Shown piece after piece: positions 37,593 to 46,346 of a DNA stretch of 46,474 nucleotides. The notes beneath the pieces are model-generated. The model was not told where the DNA came from and did not search any database. It saw only the letters and a list, made by a program, of their open reading frames with translations. The stretch's first letter is position 1; every line of letters starts with the position of its first letter. Position numbers and translations under genes: made by a program. Source of the stretch: Bacillus subtilis subsp. subtilis (lineage in GTDB: Bacteria; Pseudomonadota; Gammaproteobacteria; Xanthomonadales; Xanthomonadaceae); contig JAHREJ010000034.1 in NCBI GenBank assembly GCA_021733645.1, positions 1-46,474 on the forward strand. Reading direction: 5' to 3'.

Positions 37593-38246
37593 TTACAGGT
37601 GGGTGAACAGCTGTTCCCTGGGCAGCCGTGATTTGGGCAGGTCGGCGTTGAAATTGGCTTCGCTGCCGTAGCCCAGGGCCACCAGCACCACGCTGGTGAA
37701 GCCGCGCTCGTGCAGGCCCAGTTCGGCGTCGAGCGCTGCCGCGTCGAAGCCTTCCATCGGCGTGGCGTCAATGCCGTGCACGCCCGCGGCCAGCAGCAGC
37801 GTGCCGACCGCCAGGTAGGTCTGCTTCTGCATCCAGTGCTGCACATCGCCCAGGGTGTGGCGGTGCAGGTCCACGTAGTGGTGCAGCGCGCCGCGCTGGC
37901 CTTCGCGCGCCTCGGGGGTGGGATAGCGGCCGTCGGCGGTTTCCTGCTCGATCACCTGGGCCAGGTGCGCATCGTCGATATGGGTGCGCGTGGCAAACAC
38001 GATCACGTGCGAGGCATCGGTGATCTTGGCGGTGTTGTAGGGCTGGTTGGGCCGGGTGGCACGGGCGATGCGTGCACGCGCGGAGTCGGTGCCGGCCACC
38101 AGGAAGTGCCAGGGCTGCGAATTCACCGATGAAGGCGCGTGGTGCAGTACGTCGAGCAGGTCGTGCAGCACGGCCGGCGGCAATTTACGGGTGGGGTCGT
38201 AGGCCTTGGTGGTGTGGCGGCGGCGGGCAACCGGGGCGAGGGTCAT
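37593..38246 (-). CDS. nfsB: Oxygen-insensitive NAD(P)H nitroreductase (NfsB-like)
   Basis: An FMN-dependent reductase of 217 residues, the same length as E. coli NfsB, reducing nitroaromatics and quinones in the cytoplasm. ARRRHTTKAYDPTRKLP carries the phosphate-binding Arg residues, APSSVNSQPWHFLVAGT the flavin contacts, and MQKQTYLAVGTLLLAAGVHGIDATPMEGFD the dimer and isoalloxazine region. GYGSEANFNADLPKSRLP closes the protein. GGAAC lies nine bases before the ATG. It sits 49 bases before rmuC on the same strand and may be cotranscribed. Confidence 0.93.
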   Translation of the reverse strand: MTLAPVARRRHTTKAYDPTRKLPPAVLHDLLDVLHHAPSSVNSQPWHFLVAGTDSARARIARATRPNQPYNTAKITDASHVIVFATRTHIDDAHLAQVIEQETADGRYPTPEAREGQRGALHHYVDLHRHTLGDVQHWMQKQTYLAVGTLLLAAGVHGIDATPMEGFDAAALDAELGLHERGFTSVVLVALGYGSEANFNADLPKSRLPREQLFTHL

Positions 38247-38311
38247 GGGGCGGTGTTCCAGGTGGGGAGATTCGGTGAGCGGGTTCGGAGGTACGGGTAC
38301 GGCCGGTGGCG

Positions 38312-39319
38312 TCAGAAGCCTTCAAGCACCAGCTTGCCGCGCGCGCGGTGGCTTTCGATCAGCGCGTGGGCGCGGCGCAGGTTGGTCGCGTCGATACGGC
38401 CGTAGTGCTCACCCAGGGTGGTGCGCAGCACGCCGGCATCCACCAGCGCCGATACGCGCTCCAGCAGTTCGTGCTGGCGCTGCAGGTCCGGGGTGTTGAA
38501 GCTGGAACGGGTGAACATCGATTCCCAGTGCAGCGACAGGCTCTTGCGCTTGAGCGCCATCACGTCGAGCTGGCCGGGATCGTCGATCAGTGCCAACTGG
38601 CCCTGTGGCGCCAGCGCGGCCACGATCTGGTCGTAGTGCTGGTCGGTGTGGGTCAGGCTGGCCACGTGGTTGACCTCGGCGATACCCAGCCGCTGCAAGC
38701 CGTCGGTGAGCGGCTGGGAATGGTCGATCACGTGGTGCGCGCCCAGGCCATATACCCAGTCCTGGGTGTCCGGCCGCGAGGCCGTACCGATCACGGTCAA
38801 GGCAGTGAGCTGGCGGGCCAGCTGCACCAGGATCGAGCCGACCCCGCCGGCCGCGCCCACCACCAGCAGGGTCTGCCCCTGGCCGCCGCCCTCGGCGATG
38901 CGCAGGCGGTCGAACAGCAGTTCCCAGGCGGTGATGGCGGTCAGCGGCAACGCCGCCGCGGCGGCATCGGCCAGGCTGGCCGGCTTGTGCCCGACGATGC
39001 GCTCGTCCACCAGTTGGTACTCGGCGTTGCTACCGGGCCGGCCGATCGCCCCGGCGTAGAACACCGCGTCACCGGGCTGGAACAGCGTCACCTGGTCACC
39101 CACCGCATCCACGATGCCCACCGCGTCCCAGCCCAGCACGCGCGGTTCGGTCACGGCCACGCCGTTGCGGACCTTGGTGTCCACCGGGTTGACCGAGATC
39201 GCGCGGACCGCCACCCGCAGGTCGCGCGGGCCGGGGGTGGGAACCGGCAGGCTGATGTCCTGCAGCGCGCGCGGGTCGCTGATCGGCAGGCCGTGCTGGG
39301 CGTAGGCGATGGCTTTCAT
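38312..39319 (-). CDS. Quinone-reductase-like zinc-free MDR dehydrogenase
   Basis: A medium-chain dehydrogenase/reductase of 335 residues, of the type annotated zinc-binding alcohol dehydrogenase family protein, though the structural and catalytic zinc Cys clusters are absent. The N-terminal GroES-like domain has VAVRAISVNPVDTKVRNG and VLGWDAVGIVDAVGDQVTLFQPGDAVFYAG. The cofactor site is LLVVGAAGGVGSILVQLAR, favouring NADPH. GLGAHHVIDHSQPL and VNHVASLTHTDQHYD follow. It is divergent from a LysR regulator and 65 bases upstream of nfsB on the same strand, so the two reductases could form a redox-stress unit. Confidence 0.9.
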   Translation of the reverse strand: MKAIAYAQHGLPISDPRALQDISLPVPTPGPRDLRVAVRAISVNPVDTKVRNGVAVTEPRVLGWDAVGIVDAVGDQVTLFQPGDAVFYAGAIGRPGSNAEYQLVDERIVGHKPASLADAAAAALPLTAITAWELLFDRLRIAEGGGQGQTLLVVGAAGGVGSILVQLARQLTALTVIGTASRPDTQDWVYGLGAHHVIDHSQPLTDGLQRLGIAEVNHVASLTHTDQHYDQIVAALAPQGQLALIDDPGQLDVMALKRKSLSLHWESMFTRSSFNTPDLQRQHELLERVSALVDAGVLRTTLGEHYGRIDATNLRRAHALIESHRARGKLVLEGF

Positions 39320-39397
39320 GGGGCAGGTCCGTTTCGGGAAGATGCCACAGCCTGCGCTTCACGCCCTGCGCTGGAAAGGCGCAAAATCGGGCAGCAC

Positions 39398-39416
39398 TTT
39401 CACTGTGGGAATGAAA
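39398..39416. promoter_or_regulatory. LysR-type binding site candidate
   Basis: TTTCA-N9-TGAAA forms a perfect inverted repeat directly before the chosen LysR start codon, in the gap to the divergent dehydrogenase gene. It fits the T-N11-A pattern of LysR-type operators and suggests autoregulation and control of the dehydrogenase. Confidence 0.5.
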
Positions 39417-40334
39417 ATGGTCCGCGTCGATGATCTCGGCCTGTTCGTCCGCACCGCGGCGCTGGGCAGCTTCTCCAACGCCGCGCGCGAGGCCGACCTG
39501 CTGCCCGGCCAGGTGGCTGCGGCGGTGGCGCGGCTGGAACGCGAACTGGACCTGCGCCTGTTCGTGCGCTCCACCCGCAGCCTGCGCCTGACCGCCGAAG
39601 GCGCGCTGTACCTGCCGTATGCGCAGGAAGTCCTGGCCGCGCTGAGCGAGGGCCAGGCCCGGGTGCGCGGCGAAGATGCCGAACTGCGCGGGGTGCTGCA
39701 GGTGGCCGCGCCCTCCGACCTGGGCCGCAACGTGCTGCTGCCGTGGCTGAGCGAGTTCCGCGCCGCACACCCCAAACTGCAGCTGCGCCTGCACCTGTCC
39801 GACCAGGTGGCCGATGTGTTCCGCGACCCGGTCGACATCGCCTTCCGCCTGGGCCGTTTCGACAACGCCAGCTATGTCGCCCTGCCGCTGCTGCCGGGCA
39901 ACCGCCGGGTACTGGCGGCGGCCCCGGACTACCTGGCCCGGCACGGCACGCCCGACAGCCTGGATGCCCTCAAGGACCACCACTGCCTGCTCTACCAGTT
40001 GGCCGGGCGCGCCTACGACCGCTGGAACTTCGAGGTGGAAGGCCGCCGCGTGGTGGTGCCGGTGCGCGGCAACATGGTCTGCGACGATGCCGACGTGGTG
40101 CGGCGCTGGGCCGTGGCCGGCGAAGGCATCGTGTTCAAGTCGTGGCTGGATGTATGCGGGGATGTGCGCGCCGGACGCCTGCAGGTGCTGCTGGGCGGTG
40201 CCGGCGACAGCCTGCCGTTGAACCTGGTGTGCCCGCACCGCAAGCAGTTCTCCCCGGCCATCCGCCAACTGCATGCGATGTTCGAACACCGCCTGCAACC
40301 GCTGCTGAAGGATCTGCCGCACGCCGCCGGCTGA
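39417..40334 (+). CDS. LysR-family transcriptional regulator
   Basis: A 305-residue LysR regulator. The N-terminal winged helix is at about 1-65 (VRVDDLGLFVRTAALGSFSNAAREADLLPGQVAAAVARLERELDLRLFVRSTRSLRLTAEG in pieces), followed by the effector domain (LQVAAPSDLGRNVLLPWLSEF, DIAFRLGRFDN). The ATG at 39417 is preferred over 39411 since GGGA is then six bases upstream. It is divergent from the quinone-reductase-like gene, whose expression it probably controls in response to a small, possibly electrophilic, ligand. Confidence 0.92.
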   Translation: MVRVDDLGLFVRTAALGSFSNAAREADLLPGQVAAAVARLERELDLRLFVRSTRSLRLTAEGALYLPYAQEVLAALSEGQARVRGEDAELRGVLQVAAPSDLGRNVLLPWLSEFRAAHPKLQLRLHLSDQVADVFRDPVDIAFRLGRFDNASYVALPLLPGNRRVLAAAPDYLARHGTPDSLDALKDHHCLLYQLAGRAYDRWNFEVEGRRVVVPVRGNMVCDDADVVRRWAVAGEGIVFKSWLDVCGDVRAGRLQVLLGGAGDSLPLNLVCPHRKQFSPAIRQLHAMFEHRLQPLLKDLPHAAG

Positions 40335-40394
40335 CGCTACCGGCCACCCCGCCGGTGCCCGACAATGGCGCTCCCCCGTAGTCGAGTCGCCGCC

Positions 40395-41021
40395 ATGCCG
40401 TGGATGGGCATCCAGGACCTGTGGACCTTCATTGCCGCCGTGCTGGTGTTCCTGGCGTTGCCCGGCCCGGGTACCTTCACCCTGCTCACCGCTACCGGCC
40501 GCGGCGGCGTGCGCGGCGGCTACACCGCGCTGTTCGGGCTGCTGCTTGGCGACCAGATCCTGATGTGGCTGGCCGTGGCCGGTGTGGCCGCACTGCTCAA
40601 GGCCAACCCGCTGGTGTTCCACGCGGTGCAGTACCTGGGCGCCGCCTACCTGGTGTGGATCGGCATCGGCCTGCTGCGCCGGCCACGCCCCAGCGGCGAG
40701 GACGGCGGTGTCCGCCTGCAACCGGGCCATTACTTCCGCCAGGCGGTGCTGGTCAACCTGCTCAATCCCAAGGCGATCATCTTCTACATGGCCTTCCTGC
40801 CGTTGTTCATCGACCCGGCCCGCCACCAGGGCGTGGTGACGTTTGCGACCATGGCGGTGATCATCTTCGTCATGGGGCTGGCGTACTGCTCGGTGCTGAT
40901 CGGGGTCGGCAACCTGTTGCGACGTAGGATTCTTCAGCATCCTCGCGTAGGACTTCTACTGAGACGCGTCGCCGGTGCAGTGCTGATCGGGTTTGGCGTG
41001 CGTCTCGGCGTCAGCGGCTGA
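40395..41021 (+). CDS. LysE-family amino acid/threonine exporter
   Basis: A six-helix exporter of about 208 residues. FLALPGPGTFTLLTATGRGG near the N-terminus, LFGLLLGDQILMWLAVAG and QAVLVNLLNPKAIIFYMAFLPLFID are the family hallmarks. Relatives (RhtB, LeuE) export homoserine, threonine, leucine or other amino acids, and the substrate is not predictable. The ATG at 40395 is used; 40404 is also possible and neither has a good ribosome site. Codons near the end (about 40918-40970) look unlike the rest, with two similar CGTAGGA stretches in a less GC-rich patch, though the reading frame is kept. Confidence 0.88.
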   Translation: MPWMGIQDLWTFIAAVLVFLALPGPGTFTLLTATGRGGVRGGYTALFGLLLGDQILMWLAVAGVAALLKANPLVFHAVQYLGAAYLVWIGIGLLRRPRPSGEDGGVRLQPGHYFRQAVLVNLLNPKAIIFYMAFLPLFIDPARHQGVVTFATMAVIIFVMGLAYCSVLIGVGNLLRRRILQHPRVGLLLRRVAGAVLIGFGVRLGVSG

Positions 41022-41094
41022 AGCCCGCGCCACGTCAGGCGATGCGCGCGCGGGGCGAGGCCGTTGGCCCGTGCGCGGATAGGCAGCGTCATCC

Positions 41095-41108
41095 GAACAA
41101 ATCTGTTC
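41095..41108. promoter_or_regulatory. Palindrome in AT-rich patch, possible operator
   Basis: GAACA-AATC-TGTTC is a perfect inverted repeat inside an unusually AT-rich stretch (about 41090-41126), roughly 100 bases before the small orphan gene at 41210. It may mark a regulated promoter. No known regulator was matched. Confidence 0.35.
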
Positions 41109-41209
41109 AATCAGTAACTTGAGATTCCCCGCAGTGCTCTTGCAGTGTCCAATCGGCGCCATCGCCTACGGCCGCTGTTACGGCGCCGGCGCCCCCGCGC
41201 AAGGAATCC

Positions 41210-41578
41210 ATGCCCCCCGTGTACTTCGTACAGCACCTGGTCGGCCACACCGAACGCCTGCTCGGCATGGCCACCGGCCGCGTCGACCTGGCCCACCCGG
41301 CGGTCAGCCGCATCGTGGCCGGGTTGCAGCCGTTGGACCGTATCGACCTGCGCGCCTGCCGCTTTGACTGCCAGGCAAGCCTGGACATGGCCTTGCGCCG
41401 CCGCATCCGCGAGGCCGAGCAGGCCGCGCAGGGCTGGCGGGTGTTCGACGCGCAGGGCGTGTTGCGCTGCAAGCGGTTCCCCTGCGATGACCGCGTGGTG
41501 TTTCCCCACGGCTTGCCGGGCGACGCCGGCTGGCTGCGCACGCTGGTGGAGGTCACCGCCGGCGACATCGCCGGCTGA
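41210..41578 (+). CDS. Hypothetical protein, small and basic
   Basis: A 122-residue soluble protein with no recognised family. It opens MPPVYFVQHLVGHTERLLGM and has RFDCQASLDMALRRRIREAEQA and DAQGVLRCKRFPCDDRVVF. AAGGA lies six bases before the ATG, and third-position GC matches neighbours, so expression is likely. It is followed after 12 bases by the convergent LysR gene. The 188 bases upstream hold an AT-rich patch with a palindrome and no other gene. Confidence 0.65.
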   Translation: MPPVYFVQHLVGHTERLLGMATGRVDLAHPAVSRIVAGLQPLDRIDLRACRFDCQASLDMALRRRIREAEQAAQGWRVFDAQGVLRCKRFPCDDRVVFPHGLPGDAGWLRTLVEVTAGDIAG

Positions 41579-41590
41579 GTGAGGCCCGGC

Positions 41591-42493
41591 TCAGCGCGCG
41601 TCCAGCGCCTGGCGCAGGTGGTCGATGAACACCCGCAGCTTGGGCGCCATCTGCTCGCGCGCCGGGTAATACAGATGGAACCCGGCGAAGGGCTGCTGCC
41701 AGTCCTGCAGCACGCAACGCAGGTGCCCGGCAGCCACATCGTCGGCCACCACCGCCTCGAACGCCTGGCCCATGCCCAACCCCGCACGCACCGCCGCATG
41801 GATCAGCGCGGCATCGTTGAAGACCAGCCGGCCGGTCACCTCCACTTCAATATCGCGGCCGCCGCTGGTGAACTCCCAGGGCATCAACCGGCCGTTGCTG
41901 CGCCGATGCACGATGCAGGCGTGATCGACCAGGTCCGATGGGGTCTCGGGTTTCCCGTGGCGGGCGAAGTAGTCCGGCGTGGCCACCACCACCTGGCGCT
42001 CCAATGGACCAATCGGCACGGCGATCATGTCGCGCGCCAGGCACTCGCCCAGGCGGATGCCGGCGTCGAAGCCGCCAGCGACCAGATCGGCCAGTGCCGG
42101 TTCCACGAACAGTTCCACCTCCACCTGCGGGTACCGGGCCATGAACGAGGGCAGGTGTGGCAGCACCAGCAGCTCGGCGGCAATGCGCGGCACGTTGATG
42201 CGCAGCTTGCCCGCCGGCACCTCGCGCACGCTGTCCAGGTCAACGAAAGCGGCCTCGATCTGCGCAAGGCCATCGCGCACCCGTGCCAGGAAGCGCGCAC
42301 CGTGTTCGGTCAGCCCTACCCGGCGCGTGGTCCGGTGCAGCAGGCGCACGCCCATGCTGGCTTCCAGCCCGCGCACGGTCTGCGACAAGGCTGACGGGGA
42401 CACCCCCAGGTCGTCGGCGGCCCGGGTAAAGCTGGCGTGGTGGGCCACGCGGGCAAAGGCAACCACGGCGGACAACGGGGGCTGGGATGACAT
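41591..42493 (-). CDS. LysR-family transcriptional regulator (divergent to aldo/keto reductase)
   Basis: A 300-residue LysR regulator. The winged helix is [52 protein letters not shown] in pieces near residues 14-65. The effector domain has the AaeR/DsdC-like subgroup pattern [19 protein letters not shown] and [23 protein letters not shown]. The ATG at 42493 is chosen; the frame is open far upstream through other genes but only this part is LysR. It faces away from an aldo/keto reductase gene across 114 bases containing two palindromes, and in this subfamily regulators commonly control the adjacent reductase. Confidence 0.93.
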   Translation of the reverse strand: MSSQPPLSAVVAFARVAHHASFTRAADDLGVSPSALSQTVRGLEASMGVRLLHRTTRRVGLTEHGARFLARVRDGLAQIEAAFVDLDSVREVPAGKLRINVPRIAAELLVLPHLPSFMARYPQVEVELFVEPALADLVAGGFDAGIRLGECLARDMIAVPIGPLERQVVVATPDYFARHGKPETPSDLVDHACIVHRRSNGRLMPWEFTSGGRDIEVEVTGRLVFNDAALIHAAVRAGLGMGQAFEAVVADDVAAGHLRCVLQDWQQPFAGFHLYYPAREQMAPKLRVFIDHLRQALDAR

Positions 42494-42495
42494 TG

Positions 42496-42530
42496 TGAAG
42501 CCTGCCTTCAAGGTCGATGTTGCGTACAAC
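42496..42530. promoter_or_regulatory. Candidate LysR operators
   Basis: TGAAG-N5-CTTCA (42496-42510) and GTTG-CGTA-CAAC (42519-42530) are perfect inverted repeats in the gap between the divergent LysR and aldo/keto reductase genes. The first starts three bases from the LysR start codon, a common position for autoregulatory sites. Confidence 0.45.
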
Positions 42531-42607
42531 GGTTTATCCACATGGTACAGCGGAGCATGCTGTGTCTCGGCGCCGACCGGCGTCCCCTCCCCCTTCCGGA
42601 GCCCCCC

Positions 42608-43603
42608 ATGCAAACCCGCACCCTTGGCCGCCACGGCCCCACCGTTTCCGCGCTCGGCCTGGGCTGCATGGGCATGAGCGCCTTCTACGGCGGGCGCGGC
42701 AGCGACGCTGACGCCACTGCGGTCATCCACCGCGCGCTGGAGCATGGCGTAACCCTGCTCGACACCGCTGACATGTACGGCCCGCACACCAACGAGGTGC
42801 TGGTCGGCAAGGCCATCGCCGGCCGCCGCGACCAGGTGTTCCTGGCCACCAAGTTCGGCATCAAGCTGGAACCCACCGACACCCGGGCACGCAGCGTGGA
42901 CGGCCGCCCCGAGTACGTGATGGCCGCCTGCGAGGCCAGCCTGCAGCGGCTGGGCGTGGACCACATCGACCTGTATTACCAGCACCGCGTGGACGCCAGC
43001 GTGCCGATCGAAGACACCGTCGGCGCAATGGCGCGGCTGGTCGAACAGGGCAAGGTGCGTTTCCTCGGGCTGTCCGAGGCGGCGGCCGCCACCATCCGCC
43101 GAGCGCATGCGGTGCACCCGATCACCGCCGTGCAGACCGAATTCTCGCTGTGGTCGCGCGACCCGCAGACCAACGGTGTGCTCGATACCGTGCGCGCGCT
43201 GGGCATCGGCTTTGTGCCCTACTCGCCGCTGGGCCGTGGCTTCCTGACCGGCGCGATCCGCAGCCCGGCCGACTTCGACGCCGACGACTACCGCCGGCAG
43301 TCGCCGCGCTTCCAGGGCGACAATTTCGCGCGCAACCTGGCGCTGGTCGATGCGGTCACCGCGATGGCCCGGACCCGGGGCATCACGCCCGGGCAACTGG
43401 CGCTGGCCTGGGTGCTGGCCCAGGGCGAGGACCTGGTGCCGATCCCCGGCACCAAGCGATTGGCGTATCTGGAGGAAAACCTGGGCGCGTTGCAGGTGCA
43501 GCTGAGTACCGACGAGCTGGCCCGCATCGATGCGATCTTCCCGCCCAACGCCGCGGTCGGGCAACGCTATGCCGATGCGGCAATGGCCACGCTGGACCGC
43601 TGA
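42608..43603 (+). CDS. Aldo/keto reductase
   Basis: An NADPH-dependent reductase of aldehydes or ketones, 331 residues, of the YajO/general-stress Gsp69-like branch. The catalytic tetrad is present: Asp52 and Tyr57 in [14 protein letters not shown], Lys82 in LATKFGIK, His126 in [22 protein letters not shown] opens the barrel, and [11 protein letters not shown] and [19 protein letters not shown] are the cofactor region. The ATG at 42608 gives the standard start. Regulation by the divergent LysR is likely. Substrate unknown. Confidence 0.93.
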   Translation: MQTRTLGRHGPTVSALGLGCMGMSAFYGGRGSDADATAVIHRALEHGVTLLDTADMYGPHTNEVLVGKAIAGRRDQVFLATKFGIKLEPTDTRARSVDGRPEYVMAACEASLQRLGVDHIDLYYQHRVDASVPIEDTVGAMARLVEQGKVRFLGLSEAAAATIRRAHAVHPITAVQTEFSLWSRDPQTNGVLDTVRALGIGFVPYSPLGRGFLTGAIRSPADFDADDYRRQSPRFQGDNFARNLALVDAVTAMARTRGITPGQLALAWVLAQGEDLVPIPGTKRLAYLEENLGALQVQLSTDELARIDAIFPPNAAVGQRYADAAMATLDR

Positions 43604-43672
43604 CCCGCCGAGGTCACCGAGGTCAACGGCAGATGGGCGACAATGGCGCGCCCATCTGCGGTGAGTGCCTGG

Positions 43673-44347
43673 ATGCCCCAACACGATGACCTGCTCGCCC
43701 ACGCCTGGGCGCAGCGCGAACAATCCCTCTACCCGTCCCTGCTGGGCGCGCTGGGTCCGGGGCTGTACCCGCTGGACGCGGCGTTGTTCTCCAGCGTGTT
43801 CGGCCAGGACCGTGTCGACCCGCGCTGGCTCACCATCGGCGTGTTCGAATGCCCACCCGCGCCGGACCGCCCCGGCTGGGCGTATGTGAGTTCGGGCCTG
43901 TCCAATCCCTGGGACCAGACCGACCCCGACCCGGACGGCGTATCCGGCCTGGGCATGGAATTCCTGCTGCAGACCACCGCGCGTGCGCCTTGGGCGTTGG
44001 CCCTGGTGCAGCGGTTCTGCGCCTACCAGCTGCTGCTGGCAGCCGGCCGCATGGGCGACCACGCGCCGCTGGACCTGTGGGACCGCATGCGCATCGGCGC
44101 GCCGATCGACAACGCCGACAGCCAGCTGCAGGCGCTGGTGTTCGCCCCGGCCGAGCACTTCGGCGACATCCAGACCCTGGCCAGCGGCCAGTTCCGCTTC
44201 CTGCAGATGCTGCCGCTGACCCTGGAAGAGCATGCCTTCGGCCAGCAGTACGACTTCGACACCGTGGTGGAGCAGTTGCAGGCCCAGCGCGCCGCGCCGG
44301 CGGTGGATGCCGGGCGCGGCAGCATCACGCTGCACCCGCCGGCATGA
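43673..44347 (+). CDS. Suppressor-of-fused (SUFU) domain protein
   Basis: A 224-residue protein matching the bacterial SUFU-like family by its layout: WLTIGVFECPPAPDRPGWAYVSSGLSNPW, GLGMEFLLQTTARAPWALALVQRFCAYQLLLAAGR and FLQMLPLTLEEHAFGQQYDFDTVVEQL. Bacterial SUFU proteins are mostly uncharacterised; several sit next to polymorphic toxins as immunity proteins, but many are stand-alone. No toxin gene was seen here. The Met at 43673 is preferred over the in-frame 43643 start as the extra residues are not family-like. The stop overlaps the ATG of the next gene by four bases. Confidence 0.78.
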   Translation: MPQHDDLLAHAWAQREQSLYPSLLGALGPGLYPLDAALFSSVFGQDRVDPRWLTIGVFECPPAPDRPGWAYVSSGLSNPWDQTDPDPDGVSGLGMEFLLQTTARAPWALALVQRFCAYQLLLAAGRMGDHAPLDLWDRMRIGAPIDNADSQLQALVFAPAEHFGDIQTLASGQFRFLQMLPLTLEEHAFGQQYDFDTVVEQLQAQRAAPAVDAGRGSITLHPPA

Positions 44348-44751
44348 GGTGGCGGCTGGCCCTGCTGCCTGCCCTGCTGCTGGCAGTCGCGCCGGCCCAG
44401 GCCGATGAGATCCGCTGCCTGACGGGCGGCAACCGGGCGCAGATCCACCTGGCCTGGATGCTGCCGGCCGACGGCAAGCCGGTCAGCTTCGTGCGCTATG
44501 CCGGCAAGACCCAATGGCTGCGCCTGACCCGACTGCGCCAGGAAGGCACCGAACTGGCCGAGGGCCGCCCGTGGCAGTTCGATGCGGTGTGGGAGGAGCA
44601 CCTGGACGGCAAGGTGGTCGGCCACTACGCGGTGTCCACCCAGGGCGCGCGCATCTACGCCTTCCAGTACACCAACGCGCGCAACGGTCGGCAGACCGAC
44701 TTCAGCGAAGACCTTGGGGCCATGACAGAGACCGGCTGCCACTGGGAGTGA
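44344..44751 (+). CDS. Small secreted hypothetical protein coupled to SUFU gene
   Basis: A 135-residue protein with a signal peptide (LALLPALLLAVAPAQA then DEIRC) and only two mature cysteines, in IRCLTGG and TGCHWE, suited to a single disulfide joining the ends. The core is beta-rich (VSFVRYAGKTQWLRL, HYAVSTQGARIYAFQYTN). No family was recognised. The ATGA overlap with the SUFU-domain gene implies translational coupling, although one protein would be cytoplasmic and the other periplasmic. Codon use is like its neighbours. Confidence 0.72.
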   Translation: MRWRLALLPALLLAVAPAQADEIRCLTGGNRAQIHLAWMLPADGKPVSFVRYAGKTQWLRLTRLRQEGTELAEGRPWQFDAVWEEHLDGKVVGHYAVSTQGARIYAFQYTNARNGRQTDFSEDLGAMTETGCHWE

Positions 44752-44895
44752 CGTCGCGCCGTTGTGCTGTTTTCGTCACTGGCTGCCACTCAGGATTTAC
44801 TTACGGCCTCCTGTGACGCCCGGCAGTAGTAATGCTGCACCGCATTGGGTAAAACTCGCAGACTAGTCATTAGCCGTCATTTACCGCGAGGTCCC

Positions 44896-46311
44896 ATGTC
44901 ATCGTTGCTCCGGCGCAAGTCCCTAGACCAAGTCACCGTCCATGAAGCCGGCAGGCGACTGGTCCCGACCCTGAGCTGGCCGCATCTGATCGCATTGGGC
45001 ATCGGCGCCATCGTCGGCACCGGCATCTACACCCTGATCGGGGTCGGCGCCAACCTGGCCGGCCCGGCGGTACTGATCTCCTTCGCCATTGCCGGTGCGG
45101 TCTGCGCCTGTGCGGCGCTGTCCTACGCCGAGCTGGCCACGATGATGCCGGCGGCCGGCAGCGCCTACACCTACAGCTACGCCGCGCTGGGCGAAATGAT
45201 CGCCTGGGTGGTGGGCTGGAGCCTGATCCTGGAGTACTCGCTGGTGGTGAGTACGGTGGCGGTGGGGTGGTCCGGCTACGCGGTCGGCTTCCTGCACGGC
45301 TGGGGCATCGAGCTGCCGTTGATGCTCACCGCCGGGCCGCACGTGGAAGGCGGCTTCATCAACCTGCCGGCGGTGCTGATCACTTTCGTGGTGGCCGCCA
45401 TGCTGATGGCCGGCACCAAGGAAAGCGCCACCCTCAACGCGATCCTGGTGGTGGTCAAGATCATCGCGCTGACCGTGTTCGTGGCCATCGCCCTGCCGCA
45501 CTTCGACACCGCGCACATGGAGCCGTTCATGCCGTTCGGCTTTGCCAAGTCGATCGGTCCCGGGGGCGTGGAGCAGGGGGTGATGGCCGCCGCGGCGATC
45601 ATCTTCTTCGCCTTCTACGGCTTCGATGCGATTTCCACCGCCGCCGAGGAAACCAAGAAGCCCGACCGCGACCTGGCCATCGGCATCATCGGTTCGATGG
45701 TGGGCTGCACCATCATCTACGTGCTGGTGGCGCTGGCCGCCGTGGGCGCGATGAGCTACACCATCTTCGGCCAGAGCGCCGAGCCGCTGGCGCTGATCCT
45801 GCGCGAGCTGGGCAGCCCGGGCGCGGCCAAGTGGATCGGTGCGGCGGCGGTGATCGCTCTGCCGACCGTGCTGCTGGCCTTCCTGTATGGGCAGAGCCGC
45901 ATCTTCTTTGTGATGTCGCGCGATGGCCTGCTGCCACGTGGGTTGTCCAAGGTCAGCGCGCGCACCGGTACGCCGGTGGCCACCACGCTGTTCACCGCCG
46001 TGCTGGTGGCTGCGTTGGCCGGCGTGGCACGCCTGGACGAAATTGCCGCGCTGGCCAACGCCGGCACCCTGGCCGCGTTCACTGCGGTGGGCCTGTGCCT
46101 GGTGGTGCTGCGCGTGCGTGAACCCGGCCGGCTGCGCAAGTTCCGCACCCCGCTGGCCTTCATCGTCGGCCCGCTGGCGGTGATCGGCTGCGTGTACCTG
46201 TTCTTCAGCCTGCCCAGCAAGACCCAGCTGTATTTCCTGGCCTGGAACGTGCTGGGTTTGATCGCCTACTTCGCCTATGGCCGTCGCCATGCGGTGATCA
46301 ACAAGGCCTGA
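44896..46311 (+). CDS. APC-superfamily amino acid permease (CAT-type, YfnA-like)
   Basis: A 12-helix cationic-amino-acid-type transporter of 471 residues. SWPHLIALGIGAIVGTGIYTLIG is the unwound first helix signature, then AALSYAELATMMPAAGSAYTYSYAALGE, FFAFYGFDAISTAAEETKKPDRDLAIGII and LYGQSRIFFVMSRDGLLPRGLSKV, all typical of the CAT family. It imports or exchanges amino acids across the inner membrane; the substrate is not predictable. The ATG at 44896 has GAGG upstream; an in-frame start at 44845 lacks support. The preceding 144 bases hold no gene and no clear promoter. Confidence 0.9.
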   Translation: MSSLLRRKSLDQVTVHEAGRRLVPTLSWPHLIALGIGAIVGTGIYTLIGVGANLAGPAVLISFAIAGAVCACAALSYAELATMMPAAGSAYTYSYAALGEMIAWVVGWSLILEYSLVVSTVAVGWSGYAVGFLHGWGIELPLMLTAGPHVEGGFINLPAVLITFVVAAMLMAGTKESATLNAILVVVKIIALTVFVAIALPHFDTAHMEPFMPFGFAKSIGPGGVEQGVMAAAAIIFFAFYGFDAISTAAEETKKPDRDLAIGIIGSMVGCTIIYVLVALAAVGAMSYTIFGQSAEPLALILRELGSPGAAKWIGAAAVIALPTVLLAFLYGQSRIFFVMSRDGLLPRGLSKVSARTGTPVATTLFTAVLVAALAGVARLDEIAALANAGTLAAFTAVGLCLVVLRVREPGRLRKFRTPLAFIVGPLAVIGCVYLFFSLPSKTQLYFLAWNVLGLIAYFAYGRRHAVINKA

Positions 46312-46322
46312 TCGATGCGGTC

Positions 46323-46341
46323 GGTGCCGAGCCCCGGCACC
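46323..46341 (+). terminator. Hairpin after the permease gene
   Basis: GGTGCCG (46323-46329) pairs with CGGCACC (46335-46341) 11 bases after the permease stop. No T-run follows, so it may be a rho-independent terminator of weak type or a mRNA-end hairpin. Confidence 0.4.
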
Positions 46342-46346
46342 GCCCG

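Noticed and set aside
42494..44335. Upstream in-frame extension of the LysR gene to about 914 residues.
   Set aside because: It runs antisense through the aldo/keto reductase and SUFU genes; the LysR family begins at the Met at 42493.
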